Assembly (NCBI GenBank): GCA_905215055.1
Contig: CAJMOH010000004.1
Location: 1-64,000 of the forward strand
Length of the DNA: 64,000 nt
Source of the DNA: an uncultured bacterium
Lineage (GTDB): Bacteria > Bacillota > Clostridia > Oscillospirales > Acutalibacteraceae
Direction of reading: 5' to 3'
Position numbers and translations under genes: made by a program
Part shown: in pieces, positions 25,654 through 34,753 of the stretch
How positions within the stretch are numbered: the stretch's first letter is position 1
Layout of the letters: every line of letters starts with the position of its first letter
The notes under the pieces: model-generated
Told to the model about the DNA's origin: nothing
The model's input: the letters and a program-made list of their open reading frames with translations, nothing else
Databases searched by the model: none

Positions 25654-26651
25654 AACATAGTGTAACGTTGTATGGCTTTGGACCTGAGTATATGACGGGC
25701 CGGCAATCTTTGGAAGAAATCCTGCTTGCTGTAAAAGCCATTGGGGCAGACGGGTTTGAGATTGTTTCACCGCAGATGGTAGAGGGGCACCCGAATCCGG
25801 ACGAAGAATGGATTAAACGTTTTACAGATATGGTTCAGCGGTTGGAGATGACCCCCGTTTGTTACAGTATCTATGTGGATAACGGAAAGCATAAAGGGCG
25901 GTTTCTAACGGAGGACGAACGCTTCACTTGGACGCTTAACGAAATGGAATATGCAAAGCGTCTTGGTTTTTCCATTGTCCGAAGCCAAGAGGGGCTGCTT
26001 GCAGGCACCATGGAAAAATTGCTCCCTTATGCCGAAGCCTTAGGGTTACATCTTGCCGCGGAGCTACATGGCCCTCACACACCAGATTCTCCTGTTTTTC
26101 GGGAGTTTGAAGACTTGTATGAACGTGTAAAGTCTCCCAATTTGGGGTTTGTGATGGATTTTTCTTCTTTCATTTCTGGTGCGCCCGCTACCGTGCTCAA
26201 CACCATCCCAGATGAGCTTTGCCACAAGGATTTGTTGCATCGTCTCCGCAGACAGTATGAATTGACGGAAACCCCAGTGGAGCAGCTGGAAAAGAATCTT
26301 TTGGATGATGGCGGCGATGAGGTGGACCTTTATATCGCAAGGAAAAAGCTATATTCGGGTCGCATGGGAAAGATGGGTTCTGATTATTTCCGCACACATC
26401 CTGACTATAATGGCTTTCGCCGTTACTTGAAGCATTCAAGGTATATGCATGGTAAGTTTTTCCATGTGGATGAGAAATTGGTTTCTGAGGGGATTGATTA
26501 TCCGGGATTTATCAAGATTATGAAAGAGGAAAATTATCAAGGATTTATTGCCTCGGAATACGAAGGCAGTCAATATCAGCCTGGCATATCTCAGGTGGAG
26601 GAAATTGAACGGCATATCCGCATGCTGGATAAGCTGTGGGACGAAGCGTAA
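25641..26651 (+). CDS. TIM-barrel alpha subunit of a putative C-glycoside deglycosidase
   Basis: 336 aa. Sugar-phosphate-isomerase-like barrel with IGADGFEIVSPQMVEGHP, LAAELHGPHTPDSP (E/H metal ligands), LGFVMDFSSF (Asp), HGKFFHVDE (His) and FIASEYEGSQY (Glu) in the order expected for the catalytic subunit (DfgA/DgpC/CarB type). The metal and a histidine are used to cleave the sugar-aglycone C-C bond of a 3-keto-C-glycoside by beta-elimination. Start overlaps the beta-subunit gene, consistent with an obligate complex. The natural substrate (puerarin-, aloin- or orientin-like) cannot be told. Confidence 0.7.
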   Translation: MGGLKHSVTLYGFGPEYMTGRQSLEEILLAVKAIGADGFEIVSPQMVEGHPNPDEEWIKRFTDMVQRLEMTPVCYSIYVDNGKHKGRFLTEDERFTWTLNEMEYAKRLGFSIVRSQEGLLAGTMEKLLPYAEALGLHLAAELHGPHTPDSPVFREFEDLYERVKSPNLGFVMDFSSFISGAPATVLNTIPDELCHKDLLHRLRRQYELTETPVEQLEKNLLDDGGDEVDLYIARKKLYSGRMGKMGSDYFRTHPDYNGFRRYLKHSRYMHGKFFHVDEKLVSEGIDYPGFIKIMKEENYQGFIASEYEGSQYQPGISQVEEIERHIRMLDKLWDEA

Positions 26652-26667
26652 AGGGAGGAAAGGATAC

Positions 26668-27897
26668 ATGGAAAGAAAAGTGAAAGTCGGCGTGGTAGGA
26701 TGCGGTGGGATTTGCAAGGGCACCTACATGAATAATATGGTCAACAAGTTTGAAGTGATTGATGTAGTTGCGTGTGCAGACAAAATCCATTCCCGTGCTC
26801 AATGGATGGAAGAACACTTTCCGGGCGTCAAGGCGGTAACGGTGGAAGAACTGATGAACGATCCTGAAATTCAGGTTGTTGTCAATTTGACCTACCCTGA
26901 GTCTCATGTGGAGATTTCTAAAATGGCATTTGAGCATGGCAAGCATGTTTACTGTGAGAAAATGATGGCTCCTACTTTTGCTGACGGAAAAATGCTGTAT
27001 GACCTTGCCAAGGGAAAAAATCTCCTTTATACCACTGCCCCGGACACGTTCCTGGGGGCTTGGGAGCAATCGGCACGGAAATATATTGACGACGGCGTAG
27101 TGGGCATTCCGTTAACGGTTCATGCGCAAGTGTCCCGCCACTATAATCCGGAATCCCCTCATTTTGATACGGCACCAAAATATTATTTCTTCCCCTTGCA
27201 TTATGGTGGAGGCTTTCCCTTTGATTTGGGAGGCTACTATCTCCACGAAATGATTAATCTGTTTGGCTCCATCAAACGAGTGGCTGGTTTTGGAGGAAAT
27301 TTGTTTCCTGAGCGTGTATTTGAAAATCCAAAACATCCCCGGTATGGGGAGACGTTCCAGGTGGATACCCCCACGACACTGCTTGCTGCCTTAGAGTTTG
27401 AAAATGGCATGTTGGGGACGCTGAACATCTCTTCGGATACATACACCAGCCATGCGTTTAATGTGGGAGGTACGCAGGGTTATCTGAAATTGGGTGACCC
27501 AAACCGGTTTACGGATACGCTGGTTCTTACTAGGCCTGGAGCGCGTCCGAGCGAATTCCCCACACCTGCTCCAGCACGTGGAGACCCTAACGATAAAGAC
27601 CGTCAGCAGTTGGGCGAGTGGAACCCTGAGCAGTCGGTGGAGCTGCCATTACTTCATGGATTTTATGAGTCATCCCGTGGTGTGGGTCTAGCGGATATGT
27701 GCTACGCTATTTTAAATGGACGGCGTCCTCGCTGTCACGCCGATATTGGCCTTCACGCTTTGGAAGTTATCGATGGGATTCAGGAGTCTTGCAAGACAGG
27801 GAAAATTTATGAGATGACCACCCGCTGTGAACGGCCGGAGCCTTTGGCAACAACAGCATTTTCTGTTTCCTGCCAGGAACGGGTGCTGGATAATTAA
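26668..27897 (+). CDS. Gfo/Idh/MocA family oxidoreductase
   Basis: 409 aa from ATG 26668 (GGGAGGAAAGG upstream); the longer frame runs inside the previous gene. N-terminal Rossmann domain VGVVGCGGICKGTYM (residues 6-20), NLTYPESHVEI and CEKMMAPT, the equivalent of the EKP motif with Met in place of Pro. Substrate domain with GGGFPFDLGGYYLHEMINLFG. In C-glycoside pathways a Gfo/Idh enzyme (DgpA-like) oxidises the sugar C3 hydroxyl before C-C cleavage, which fits its place directly after the alpha subunit. Last gene of the operon; a terminator follows. Confidence 0.85.
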   Translation: MERKVKVGVVGCGGICKGTYMNNMVNKFEVIDVVACADKIHSRAQWMEEHFPGVKAVTVEELMNDPEIQVVVNLTYPESHVEISKMAFEHGKHVYCEKMMAPTFADGKMLYDLAKGKNLLYTTAPDTFLGAWEQSARKYIDDGVVGIPLTVHAQVSRHYNPESPHFDTAPKYYFFPLHYGGGFPFDLGGYYLHEMINLFGSIKRVAGFGGNLFPERVFENPKHPRYGETFQVDTPTTLLAALEFENGMLGTLNISSDTYTSHAFNVGGTQGYLKLGDPNRFTDTLVLTRPGARPSEFPTPAPARGDPNDKDRQQLGEWNPEQSVELPLLHGFYESSRGVGLADMCYAILNGRRPRCHADIGLHALEVIDGIQESCKTGKIYEMTTRCERPEPLATTAFSVSCQERVLDN

Positions 27898-27910
27898 GAA
27901 CTGCAAAAAA

Positions 27911-27940
27911 CACCCCGGAGCCACAATTCCGGGGTGATTT
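27911..27940 (+). terminator. Terminator of the glycoside operon
   Basis: CACCCCGGA (27911-27919) pairs with TCCGGGGTG (27928-27936), then ATTTTAT. Confidence 0.8.
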
Positions 27941-28137
27941 TATGTTTAAGAACCTTACGTTAGGGGTAAGCTTCCGAAAAAAGATAACTGGTCAAAGAAG
28001 GAAGAGTTTTCCAATCGAGGGAAGGAACCGTGAAATTTTCCCTGGGGTGTGGCCGAAAGGCAAACATTGTGCTATACTATTGTTAAATATTTCGGACGAA
28101 CGGCGTGCTGGGTAGGATTGGAAAGCGAGGGAGAGCC

Positions 28138-30351
28138 ATGCAGGCAAAATGGAAGACAAATATTTTCCTCAGGTTTATTTTGTCATATTTTGTCATTCTG
28201 ATGATTTTGATGGCGGTGATGCTGGTCGTAAGCGTGCAAAGCCTGTCCCAGCGGCGGGAGGACTCCCTGCAGCTTTCTGAGCGGGGGATGGAGCAGAGCG
28301 TCAATAACATTGAGGACCGGTTCAGCGAATTTTCCAACATTGTGCAGAATATTTCCACCAGCGAGAACCTGCGAAGTGTTCAGCGCAGCGATGGAAGTTC
28401 CTACCATGCGGCGTATAAGCTGACGGCCGAGCTGCAGAATCAAGCATTTCTGAACAGCTTTGTGGACACCATTTATGTGCTGCTTCCCAGCCAGGATTTG
28501 ATTATCGGCAGTGACGGCATTATCTCCAACACGGAATTCTTCCATCGAATCCGTTACAACAGCTCTACGGGGAGCTACGAGAGCTGGCTGGATAATGTTC
28601 GCTCCCTGGAGGAAAACTCTGGCCAGGTTATCCTGGAAAACGTCCGGATTGGCTCGGATGAGCAGAATGTGATTTTGTATTCCCAGCCTTTGGTAGCCAG
28701 TTCTTCTAACCTATCCGGCGAAGGGCAGGTTTTTCTTTATCTGTCGGAAAGCCAGCTGCAGTCTCTGGTGGTGAGCCATGGGGAAGTGATTAATTTCCAG
28801 ATGGGCGGTTCCGCTAGCGGGAGAGCAATCCAGCTTGTCTCTGTTCCAGGGGAGGTTTCTGGGGATACGATTTCCCTTTCCGTTACCTCCAATTCCGGAA
28901 GGGAATATCAAAGCACCTATTCGGAAGACGTCCTGCTGCAAAGCTGGTACCAATATTCCTTTACCACCGCGGGGATGGTGGTGCTTGCATTTTTGATTGC
29001 GGTGGGATTGTGTGTCTTTTTTGCGCGGCGCAGCAGCCGCCCTTTGGCCAATATGGTGTCTATCTTGTCGGACACGGGGCAGGGGGAGCCATTGGCTGAA
29101 AAGAGCACAGGGGTCTATACCTTTATCCAAGAGCGGGTAAAAGAGCTGTTGGAGGATAGGAATCATTTGAATCAGGAGCTGGAACGCCGCATCCCTCTGA
29201 TGCAGGTGGGCTTTATTGAGCGGCTTTTAAGCGGTACAGCCATGGACTATACCGATTTGGAAGGACAACTGGAAGATTTGAGAATCCAGCTGAAGGGGAA
29301 CTGCTATTGTGTGGCGGTTTTGCAGATGACCGGGTTTGGAAAAATGGAAAATGACCGGGAAGGGCTTTCCGCGGTGCAGATGATTCTGGAGGGGCTCATC
29401 CAGCATTATGCAGGTGGGAACTCTCTGGTGTACTCCAACGATGAGCGCAGGGTCACCATCATTTTCGGCCTGGACTCCTTCGAGCAGGAGGAAAGGCTGG
29501 AAGAAATTTGCAAATGTGTTATCGGGCAGATGAAGGGCGAGGGTATCCCTATGCAGGCGGCTATCGGTGCGCCGTACACCTATCTGGCGGATACCTTTAT
29601 CGCGTTTGCCCAAGCGAAGCACCTTTTGGACAACCTGAACGCCGATGAGGACGGGGTGGTCCTAAGGTACAATACCTATCATCGGGGTACCATTTTTTAC
29701 ATGTACACCACGGAGATTGAGGTAAAACTGGTTCGTGTGATGATGAGCGGGAACCTGGAAACCGTGCGGGCGGTCTTTGCAGATATCGAGAGGGAAAACT
29801 TGGAAATCCGCAAGCTTTCGCCCTTGATGCTGCGTGGGCTGGTGGATGAATTGGAGGGTACTTATTTTAAGGTGCTTTCTGCCCTGAGTGATGTCGGCAT
29901 TTCGGCGGAGGAGCTGAGCCCCTTCTATTTGCAGAGGAGCTTTGAGCCGGAAGGGGATACCCAGGATTTTTACCAAATCTACCAGTATTTCCAGGAGCTG
30001 TGCCAGTTTGTATATAACCGCAGGAATTTCAGGAATGAGAAGCTGCGGGAACACATCTGCGATTATCTGGACGCACACTTTACCGATTCCAACCTGAACC
30101 TGGCTATGCTTTCTCAGGAATTTGGCGTTACAGAGGTGTATATGTCACGGCTGTTTAAGGAGCAGATGGCCACCACCTTCTCTCAGTATTTGGAAAAGCT
30201 CCGCATGAACCATGCGCTTCATCTTTTAAAGAGTGAAAACCAGCCGGTAAACCAAGTGGCGGAGCAGTGCGGGTATAACAGTCCCCATGCGTTCCGCAGG
30301 GCATTTAAACGATATTGGGGATGTTTGCCGAGCGAATGTTCTGAAAAATAA
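28138..30351 (+). CDS. Membrane sensor-AraC transcriptional regulator
   Basis: 737 aa from ATG 28138 (GGGAGAG upstream; the frame start at 28105 has no ribosome site). N-terminal membrane helix (about 9-33), an extracellular cache-like domain (to about 275), a second helix near 285-305, a HAMP-like and GGDEF-like degenerate linker, and a C-terminal AraC HTH (about 635-735) with NLAMLSQEFGVTEVYMSRLFKEQM and VNQVAEQCGYNSPHAFRRAFKRYWG. One-component regulators of this design bind an extracellular ligand and activate an adjacent importer, here most likely the 30.6-42.2 kb operon or the glycoside operon. Confidence 0.85.
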   Translation: MQAKWKTNIFLRFILSYFVILMILMAVMLVVSVQSLSQRREDSLQLSERGMEQSVNNIEDRFSEFSNIVQNISTSENLRSVQRSDGSSYHAAYKLTAELQNQAFLNSFVDTIYVLLPSQDLIIGSDGIISNTEFFHRIRYNSSTGSYESWLDNVRSLEENSGQVILENVRIGSDEQNVILYSQPLVASSSNLSGEGQVFLYLSESQLQSLVVSHGEVINFQMGGSASGRAIQLVSVPGEVSGDTISLSVTSNSGREYQSTYSEDVLLQSWYQYSFTTAGMVVLAFLIAVGLCVFFARRSSRPLANMVSILSDTGQGEPLAEKSTGVYTFIQERVKELLEDRNHLNQELERRIPLMQVGFIERLLSGTAMDYTDLEGQLEDLRIQLKGNCYCVAVLQMTGFGKMENDREGLSAVQMILEGLIQHYAGGNSLVYSNDERRVTIIFGLDSFEQEERLEEICKCVIGQMKGEGIPMQAAIGAPYTYLADTFIAFAQAKHLLDNLNADEDGVVLRYNTYHRGTIFYMYTTEIEVKLVRVMMSGNLETVRAVFADIERENLEIRKLSPLMLRGLVDELEGTYFKVLSALSDVGISAEELSPFYLQRSFEPEGDTQDFYQIYQYFQELCQFVYNRRNFRNEKLREHICDYLDAHFTDSNLNLAMLSQEFGVTEVYMSRLFKEQMATTFSQYLEKLRMNHALHLLKSENQPVNQVAEQCGYNSPHAFRRAFKRYWGCLPSECSEK

Positions 30352-30392
30352 TTCTTTTCAGGCAAAAAGTTAATTACTGTACGCGTTTTTTG

Positions 30393-30434
30393 GAAGAGTA
30401 CCTCATCAAAAGTTGCGTGAGGTACTCTTCTTTT
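30393..30434 (+). terminator. Terminator after the AraC-type sensor regulator
   Basis: 13-bp perfect stem: 30393-30405 (GAAGAGTACCTCA) with 30418-30430, followed by TTTTGTGTTTT. Confidence 0.85.
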
Positions 30435-30589
30435 GTGTTTTGTCCCTTTTCCCAGGTGAAAAAACGGGATATAGTTTTTTTGTCCAAAAGACAGCGCCGG
30501 ATACTAGCTGTTTTGGGAACTACGCCCGCTTTTGGCAGAAAATTCCGTTTTAAAAACCAAAACATATAGAAAACGAGGAGGGGTATCAA

Positions 30590-31648
30590 ATGGAGCGATT
30601 AGCCAGGCTGCAGAAAGAAATGAGCTGCCAGGCCGCCATTGTGCTCTCAGGTGTAAATCGGTTTTACTTAACAGGTTTTGCATCTTCGGCTGGTACGTTG
30701 GTGGTTACAAAAGAACGCTCGTTTTTCCTTGTGGATTCCCGATATATCCAGGCGGCAAAGGAGCGCATGCAGGGCTGTGAAGTGCTTTTGGAAGAAGGCG
30801 CTGGGCAGCTTTCGGGACTGCTTCAAGCTTTGGGAGTGAAAACGGCGGCTTGTGAAGCCAATTACATCAGTGTAGCCCGCGCTGCCCAACTCCGCAGTGA
30901 AATTGCCCCGGCAGTCCTGGATGATACGCCGGATTTGGGGAAGCTTCTGTTACAAATGCGGCGGCGCAAGGATGCCTATGAGATGGATTGCCTTCGGAAA
31001 GCCCAGAGGATTACTGATGAGGCCTTCCAGGTGCTGTTGGGGAAAATCCGTCCCGGCGTTTCCGAGCTGGACCTGATGATGTGCCTGGGAGAGGAAATGG
31101 CCCGACGCGGCTGTGAAAAGCGGTCATTCAATATGATTTTCACATCGGGGGACAGGACATCCCTACCCCACGGGGACCCAGCCATTCGCAAAGTAGAGTA
31201 TGGGGATTTTGTGATGATGGATGTGGGTGCCATGATAGGTGGTTACGCGGCGGATATGACACGCACGGTGGCAGTTGGTGCCGTGACAGAGGAACAGAAA
31301 CGAGTTTATGAGATCGTTTTGGAAGCCCAGAAGCGTGCCATAGAGGCCATCCGGCCTGGGAAACCTTGTAGGGAAGTGGACGCGGTAGCCAGGGATTATA
31401 TCGCTAGCCAGGGCTATGGGAGCTGCTTTGGCCATGGCCTGGGGCACAGCCTGGGGTTGGAAATCCACGAGGATCCCAGGTTCAACCAGACGTGCGGGGA
31501 ACCTTTGGAAGAGGGGGTTGTTATCACTGTGGAGCCGGGAATCTACCTTCCGGGGAAATTCGGTGTCCGTATTGAAGATATGGTTGCCGTTACAAAAACG
31601 GGGTGTGAGGATTTAACCCACAGTCCCAAAGAGTTAATTGTTTTATAG
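30590..31648 (+). CDS. M24B family Xaa-Pro peptidase
   Basis: 352 aa. Creatinase-like N-terminal domain (1 to about 125) and pita-bread catalytic domain. Metal ligands are visible: Asp in MMDVGAMIGG and in AADMTRTV, His in GHGLGHSLGLEIHED, Glu in VEPGIYLP and in RIEDMVAVT. Cytosolic enzyme removing an N-terminal residue before proline. GGAGG ribosome site. It heads an operon with M29 and M20 peptidases and an ABC importer, so it may process imported peptides or peptide conjugates. Confidence 0.9.
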   Translation: MERLARLQKEMSCQAAIVLSGVNRFYLTGFASSAGTLVVTKERSFFLVDSRYIQAAKERMQGCEVLLEEGAGQLSGLLQALGVKTAACEANYISVARAAQLRSEIAPAVLDDTPDLGKLLLQMRRRKDAYEMDCLRKAQRITDEAFQVLLGKIRPGVSELDLMMCLGEEMARRGCEKRSFNMIFTSGDRTSLPHGDPAIRKVEYGDFVMMDVGAMIGGYAADMTRTVAVGAVTEEQKRVYEIVLEAQKRAIEAIRPGKPCREVDAVARDYIASQGYGSCFGHGLGHSLGLEIHEDPRFNQTCGEPLEEGVVITVEPGIYLPGKFGVRIEDMVAVTKTGCEDLTHSPKELIVL

Positions 31649-31666
31649 GAGGAGAGGACGAAAGCC

Positions 31667-32803
31667 ATGTATGACGCAAAAATGGAGGAATTGGCTCAGC
31701 AGGTAGTGCAATATTCTGTTGGGCTGCAGCCTGGAGAAAACTTGTTGATTGAGTCTTGGGATGGGGCGGACGATTTGACAGCCGCTCTCATCGAGGCCGC
31801 TTATCAGGCGGGAGGAAACCCTTTTGTCAGCCGGGAGGACGCGGCAATCCAGAGGAGGCTTCTGCTGGGCGGCACAGAGGAGAGCTTCCAATATCGTGCG
31901 GAGATAGAGTTGGCCCGGATGGAAAAAATGGATGCCTGCGTGATGGTCCGGAAGATGGAGAACAGCTCGGAGTACGCGGATGTCCCCGCCGGGAAGATGA
32001 CTCAGTTCAACCTGGCGATGGCCCCTGTGAAAACCAGACGGATGAAACACACCAAATGGTGCGTACTGCGGTATCCCAATCCCAGCATGGCCCAGATGTG
32101 CCGAATGAGCACCGAGCAGTTCCGGGAATACTTTTTTCAGACTTGTGTGATGGACTATGAAAAAATGACCCAATGTGCCCAGCCTTTAAACGATTTGCTA
32201 GGCAGTACGGATCGTGTCAGGATTGTTGGCCCTGGGACTGATTTGTCGTTTTCCATCAAAGGGCAGAGGGGCGGACCCGCTTTTCCCAACGATACGGGGT
32301 GCGGCAGGCTAAATCTGCCCGATGGGGAATGTTCGTCCTGTCCTGTGAAGGACACAGTGGAAGGGGAGATTACTTATAACGTTCCCACCACCTACAACGG
32401 TGTAACGTTCCAACAGATTTATTTCCGCTTTAAAAAAGGGAAGATTATAGAGGCAAAGGGTGGTTCCCCGGTTTTGGATGAGGCTGTAAACCAGATTTTA
32501 GATACGGACGAAAACGCTAGGTACATTGGGGAATTTTCCTTAGGTATCAACCCCTTTGTAACCCACGCCATAGGGGATACGCTGTTTGACGAGAAAATGT
32601 GGGGTACGCTCCACTTTACACCGGGCCATTCACCCAGTGCAGTTCACTGGGATATCGTTCTCTCCCAGCGGCAGGAGGATGGAGGCGGTGAGCTGTGGTT
32701 TGACGATGTGCTCATTCGGAAGGATGGCCTGTATCTTCCCAAAGAGTTGCAGAATTTAAACCCGGACGAGATGGTGCGTTTGTTCCGGCGGAAGGAGGGA
32801 TGA
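31667..32803 (+). CDS. M29-family (AmpS/thermophilic) aminopeptidase-like protein
   Basis: 378 aa. ALQPGENLLIES-like opening (VGLQPGENLLIESWDGADDL), VKDTVEGEITYNVPTTYNGVTF and FSLGINPFVTHAIGDTLFDEKMWGTLHF with the conserved Glu/His set of M29 metallo-aminopeptidases, and GHSPSAVHWDIVL near the end. AGGAGAGG upstream. Its stop overlaps the following permease start (ATGA), linking peptide hydrolysis and transport in one transcript. Confidence 0.82.
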   Translation: MYDAKMEELAQQVVQYSVGLQPGENLLIESWDGADDLTAALIEAAYQAGGNPFVSREDAAIQRRLLLGGTEESFQYRAEIELARMEKMDACVMVRKMENSSEYADVPAGKMTQFNLAMAPVKTRRMKHTKWCVLRYPNPSMAQMCRMSTEQFREYFFQTCVMDYEKMTQCAQPLNDLLGSTDRVRIVGPGTDLSFSIKGQRGGPAFPNDTGCGRLNLPDGECSSCPVKDTVEGEITYNVPTTYNGVTFQQIYFRFKKGKIIEAKGGSPVLDEAVNQILDTDENARYIGEFSLGINPFVTHAIGDTLFDEKMWGTLHFTPGHSPSAVHWDIVLSQRQEDGGGELWFDDVLIRKDGLYLPKELQNLNPDEMVRLFRRKEG

Positions 32804-33738
32804 TTGTGGCACAAGTGAAAATGCAGGCGCAACACAGGAAGCGGAAGGCGTTTTTCCGGCACTGGCAGCTGTATGTGTTTTTGCTGATTCCAATAATCTG
32901 GCTGCTGGTTTTTAAGTATTACCCCATGCTGGGAGCCCAGATTGCTTTCCGCAAGTTTAACCCCAATGGGGGCATCTGGGGCAGCCCTTGGGTGGGTTTC
33001 GACAATTTCATAAAGTTTTTCAGCTCCTATCAGTTCAGCCGCGTTATGGTGAACACGCTGGTGACATCCTTTTACAGTCTGGTAGCCGGGTTCCCGCTGC
33101 CCATCATCTTGGCACTGATGCTCAACTCTCTGCGGAGCAAAAGGTTTAAGAATACGCTGGAAACCATTGCCTATGTACCTCACTTTATCTCAATCGTCGT
33201 GCTTGTGGGCATGATGATGCAGATGTTAAACCCACACATTGGCATTTTGGGTGCGATTTTCCGCATGTTTGGCCAAACGGCTCCGGATTTGTTTGGAAGC
33301 GCCGAGGCATTCCCTCACCTGTATGTGTGGTCGGGTATCTGGCAGAACGTGGGCTGGAACACCATTATCTATACGGCAGCATTGTCCGGTGTGGACCCGG
33401 AGCTCCACGAGGCCGCCCAGATTGACGGCGCCAGTCGGTTCCGCCGTGTGCTGTATATCGACCTTCCCACAATTATGGCCACGGTGACCATCATGCTAAT
33501 CCTTAACGCTGGCAACATCATGTCCATTGGGTTTGAAAAGGTCTATTTGATGCAGACCGACTTGAACCTGGCTGCTTCAGAAATTATCAGCACCTATGTG
33601 TACAAAGTCAGCTTTGTACAGGGCAGCGATTTCTCATATGCTTCGGCTATTGGCCTGTTTAATTCCGTTATCAACATGGCTTTGCTGGTTACGGTTAACG
33701 CCGTATCCCGCAAGGTGAGTGAGAGTAGCTTGTGGTAA
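32800..33738 (+). CDS. ABC transporter permease (LplB-type)
   Basis: 312 aa, six membrane helices. YYPMLGAQIAFRKFNPNGGIWGSPWVG near the N-terminus and the EAA loop ELHEAAQIDGASRFRRVLYIDLPTI (about 200-224) place it in the LplB group. Starts with ATG overlapping the peptidase stop. Partner of the next permease. Substrate is not evident; the family mostly imports oligosaccharides or complex glycosides. Confidence 0.9.
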   Translation: MIVAQVKMQAQHRKRKAFFRHWQLYVFLLIPIIWLLVFKYYPMLGAQIAFRKFNPNGGIWGSPWVGFDNFIKFFSSYQFSRVMVNTLVTSFYSLVAGFPLPIILALMLNSLRSKRFKNTLETIAYVPHFISIVVLVGMMMQMLNPHIGILGAIFRMFGQTAPDLFGSAEAFPHLYVWSGIWQNVGWNTIIYTAALSGVDPELHEAAQIDGASRFRRVLYIDLPTIMATVTIMLILNAGNIMSIGFEKVYLMQTDLNLAASEIISTYVYKVSFVQGSDFSYASAIGLFNSVINMALLVTVNAVSRKVSESSLW

Positions 33739-33751
33739 GGAGGGCAAGACT

Positions 33752-34651
33752 ATGAAAAGAAACAACAAAGTAAAGCTCTCCTTGGATGACAAAGTATATT
33801 ACGCCATTACCTACACCATCCTGGCGGTTTTCCTCATCATTGTCATTTACCCGTTGATTTTTATTGTTTCGGCATCGTTTTCCTCTGCTCAAGCGGTGAC
33901 TTCTGGCAAGGTCTTCTTATGGCCGGTGGATCCGGGCTTGGAGGGTTATAAAGCGGTGTTTCGACACCCCGACATCTGGAACAGTTATAAGAACGCCTTT
34001 GTTTACACGGTGGTGGGAACAGTAATCAACCTGGTGTTCACCATGGTGGCTGCCTATCCCCTTTCCCGCCGAGACCTGCCATATAAAGGGCTCTTTATGT
34101 TCCTCTTTACATTCACCATGATGTTTAACGGCGGCATGATTCCGGATTACATCCTGTTAAAGGATTTGAAAATGATTGACACCATGTGGGCTCTCATTAT
34201 CCCTGGGGCCATCAACGTGTTCAATCTGATTATCGCCAGGACTTTCCTGATGGGCAGCATCCCCACGGCGCTTTTGGAGGCCTCTCAGATAGACGGATGC
34301 TCTGACGCCCGGTATTTTTTCAGTATTGTCCTTCCTCTGGCTAAGCCGGTGATGGCGGTGATAACGCTGTATTACGCGGTAGCTCACTGGAACAACTATT
34401 TTAACGCGTTCCTCTACCTGAACACCCCAGAGAAGTTCCCCCTGCAGCTCATTCTGCGGGAAATCCTGATCGCCAACAGCATGGATACCAGCATGGTGGT
34501 AGATTTGGCGCTTTCCGAACAGCAGCAAGGCCTGGCGGATTTGCTGAAATATTCGTTAATTATCGTTTCCAGCGCCCCAGTCCTCATCATGTACCCCTTT
34601 GTGAAGAAGTTCTTCGTCAAGGGCGTGATGATTGGCTCTATCAAGGGTTGA
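33752..34651 (+). CDS. ABC transporter permease (LplC-type)
   Basis: 299 aa from ATG 33752 (AAGGAGGG upstream), 13 bp after the LplB-type stop. Six membrane helices; EAA-type loop LEASQIDGCSDARYFFSIVLPLAKP (about 180-204) and C-terminus VKKFFVKGVMIGSIKG are diagnostic. Forms the membrane channel with the preceding product. Confidence 0.9.
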   Translation: MKRNNKVKLSLDDKVYYAITYTILAVFLIIVIYPLIFIVSASFSSAQAVTSGKVFLWPVDPGLEGYKAVFRHPDIWNSYKNAFVYTVVGTVINLVFTMVAAYPLSRRDLPYKGLFMFLFTFTMMFNGGMIPDYILLKDLKMIDTMWALIIPGAINVFNLIIARTFLMGSIPTALLEASQIDGCSDARYFFSIVLPLAKPVMAVITLYYAVAHWNNYFNAFLYLNTPEKFPLQLILREILIANSMDTSMVVDLALSEQQQGLADLLKYSLIIVSSAPVLIMYPFVKKFFVKGVMIGSIKG

Positions 34652-34753
34652 GCCCGCATAGCTTACATTACTTTTGGGGATTCGGTAAATGCCAGCATTT
34701 ACTGATGCCATAGCGTCAGGCGACGCAAAACAAAAAAGAAAGGATGGAACAAC

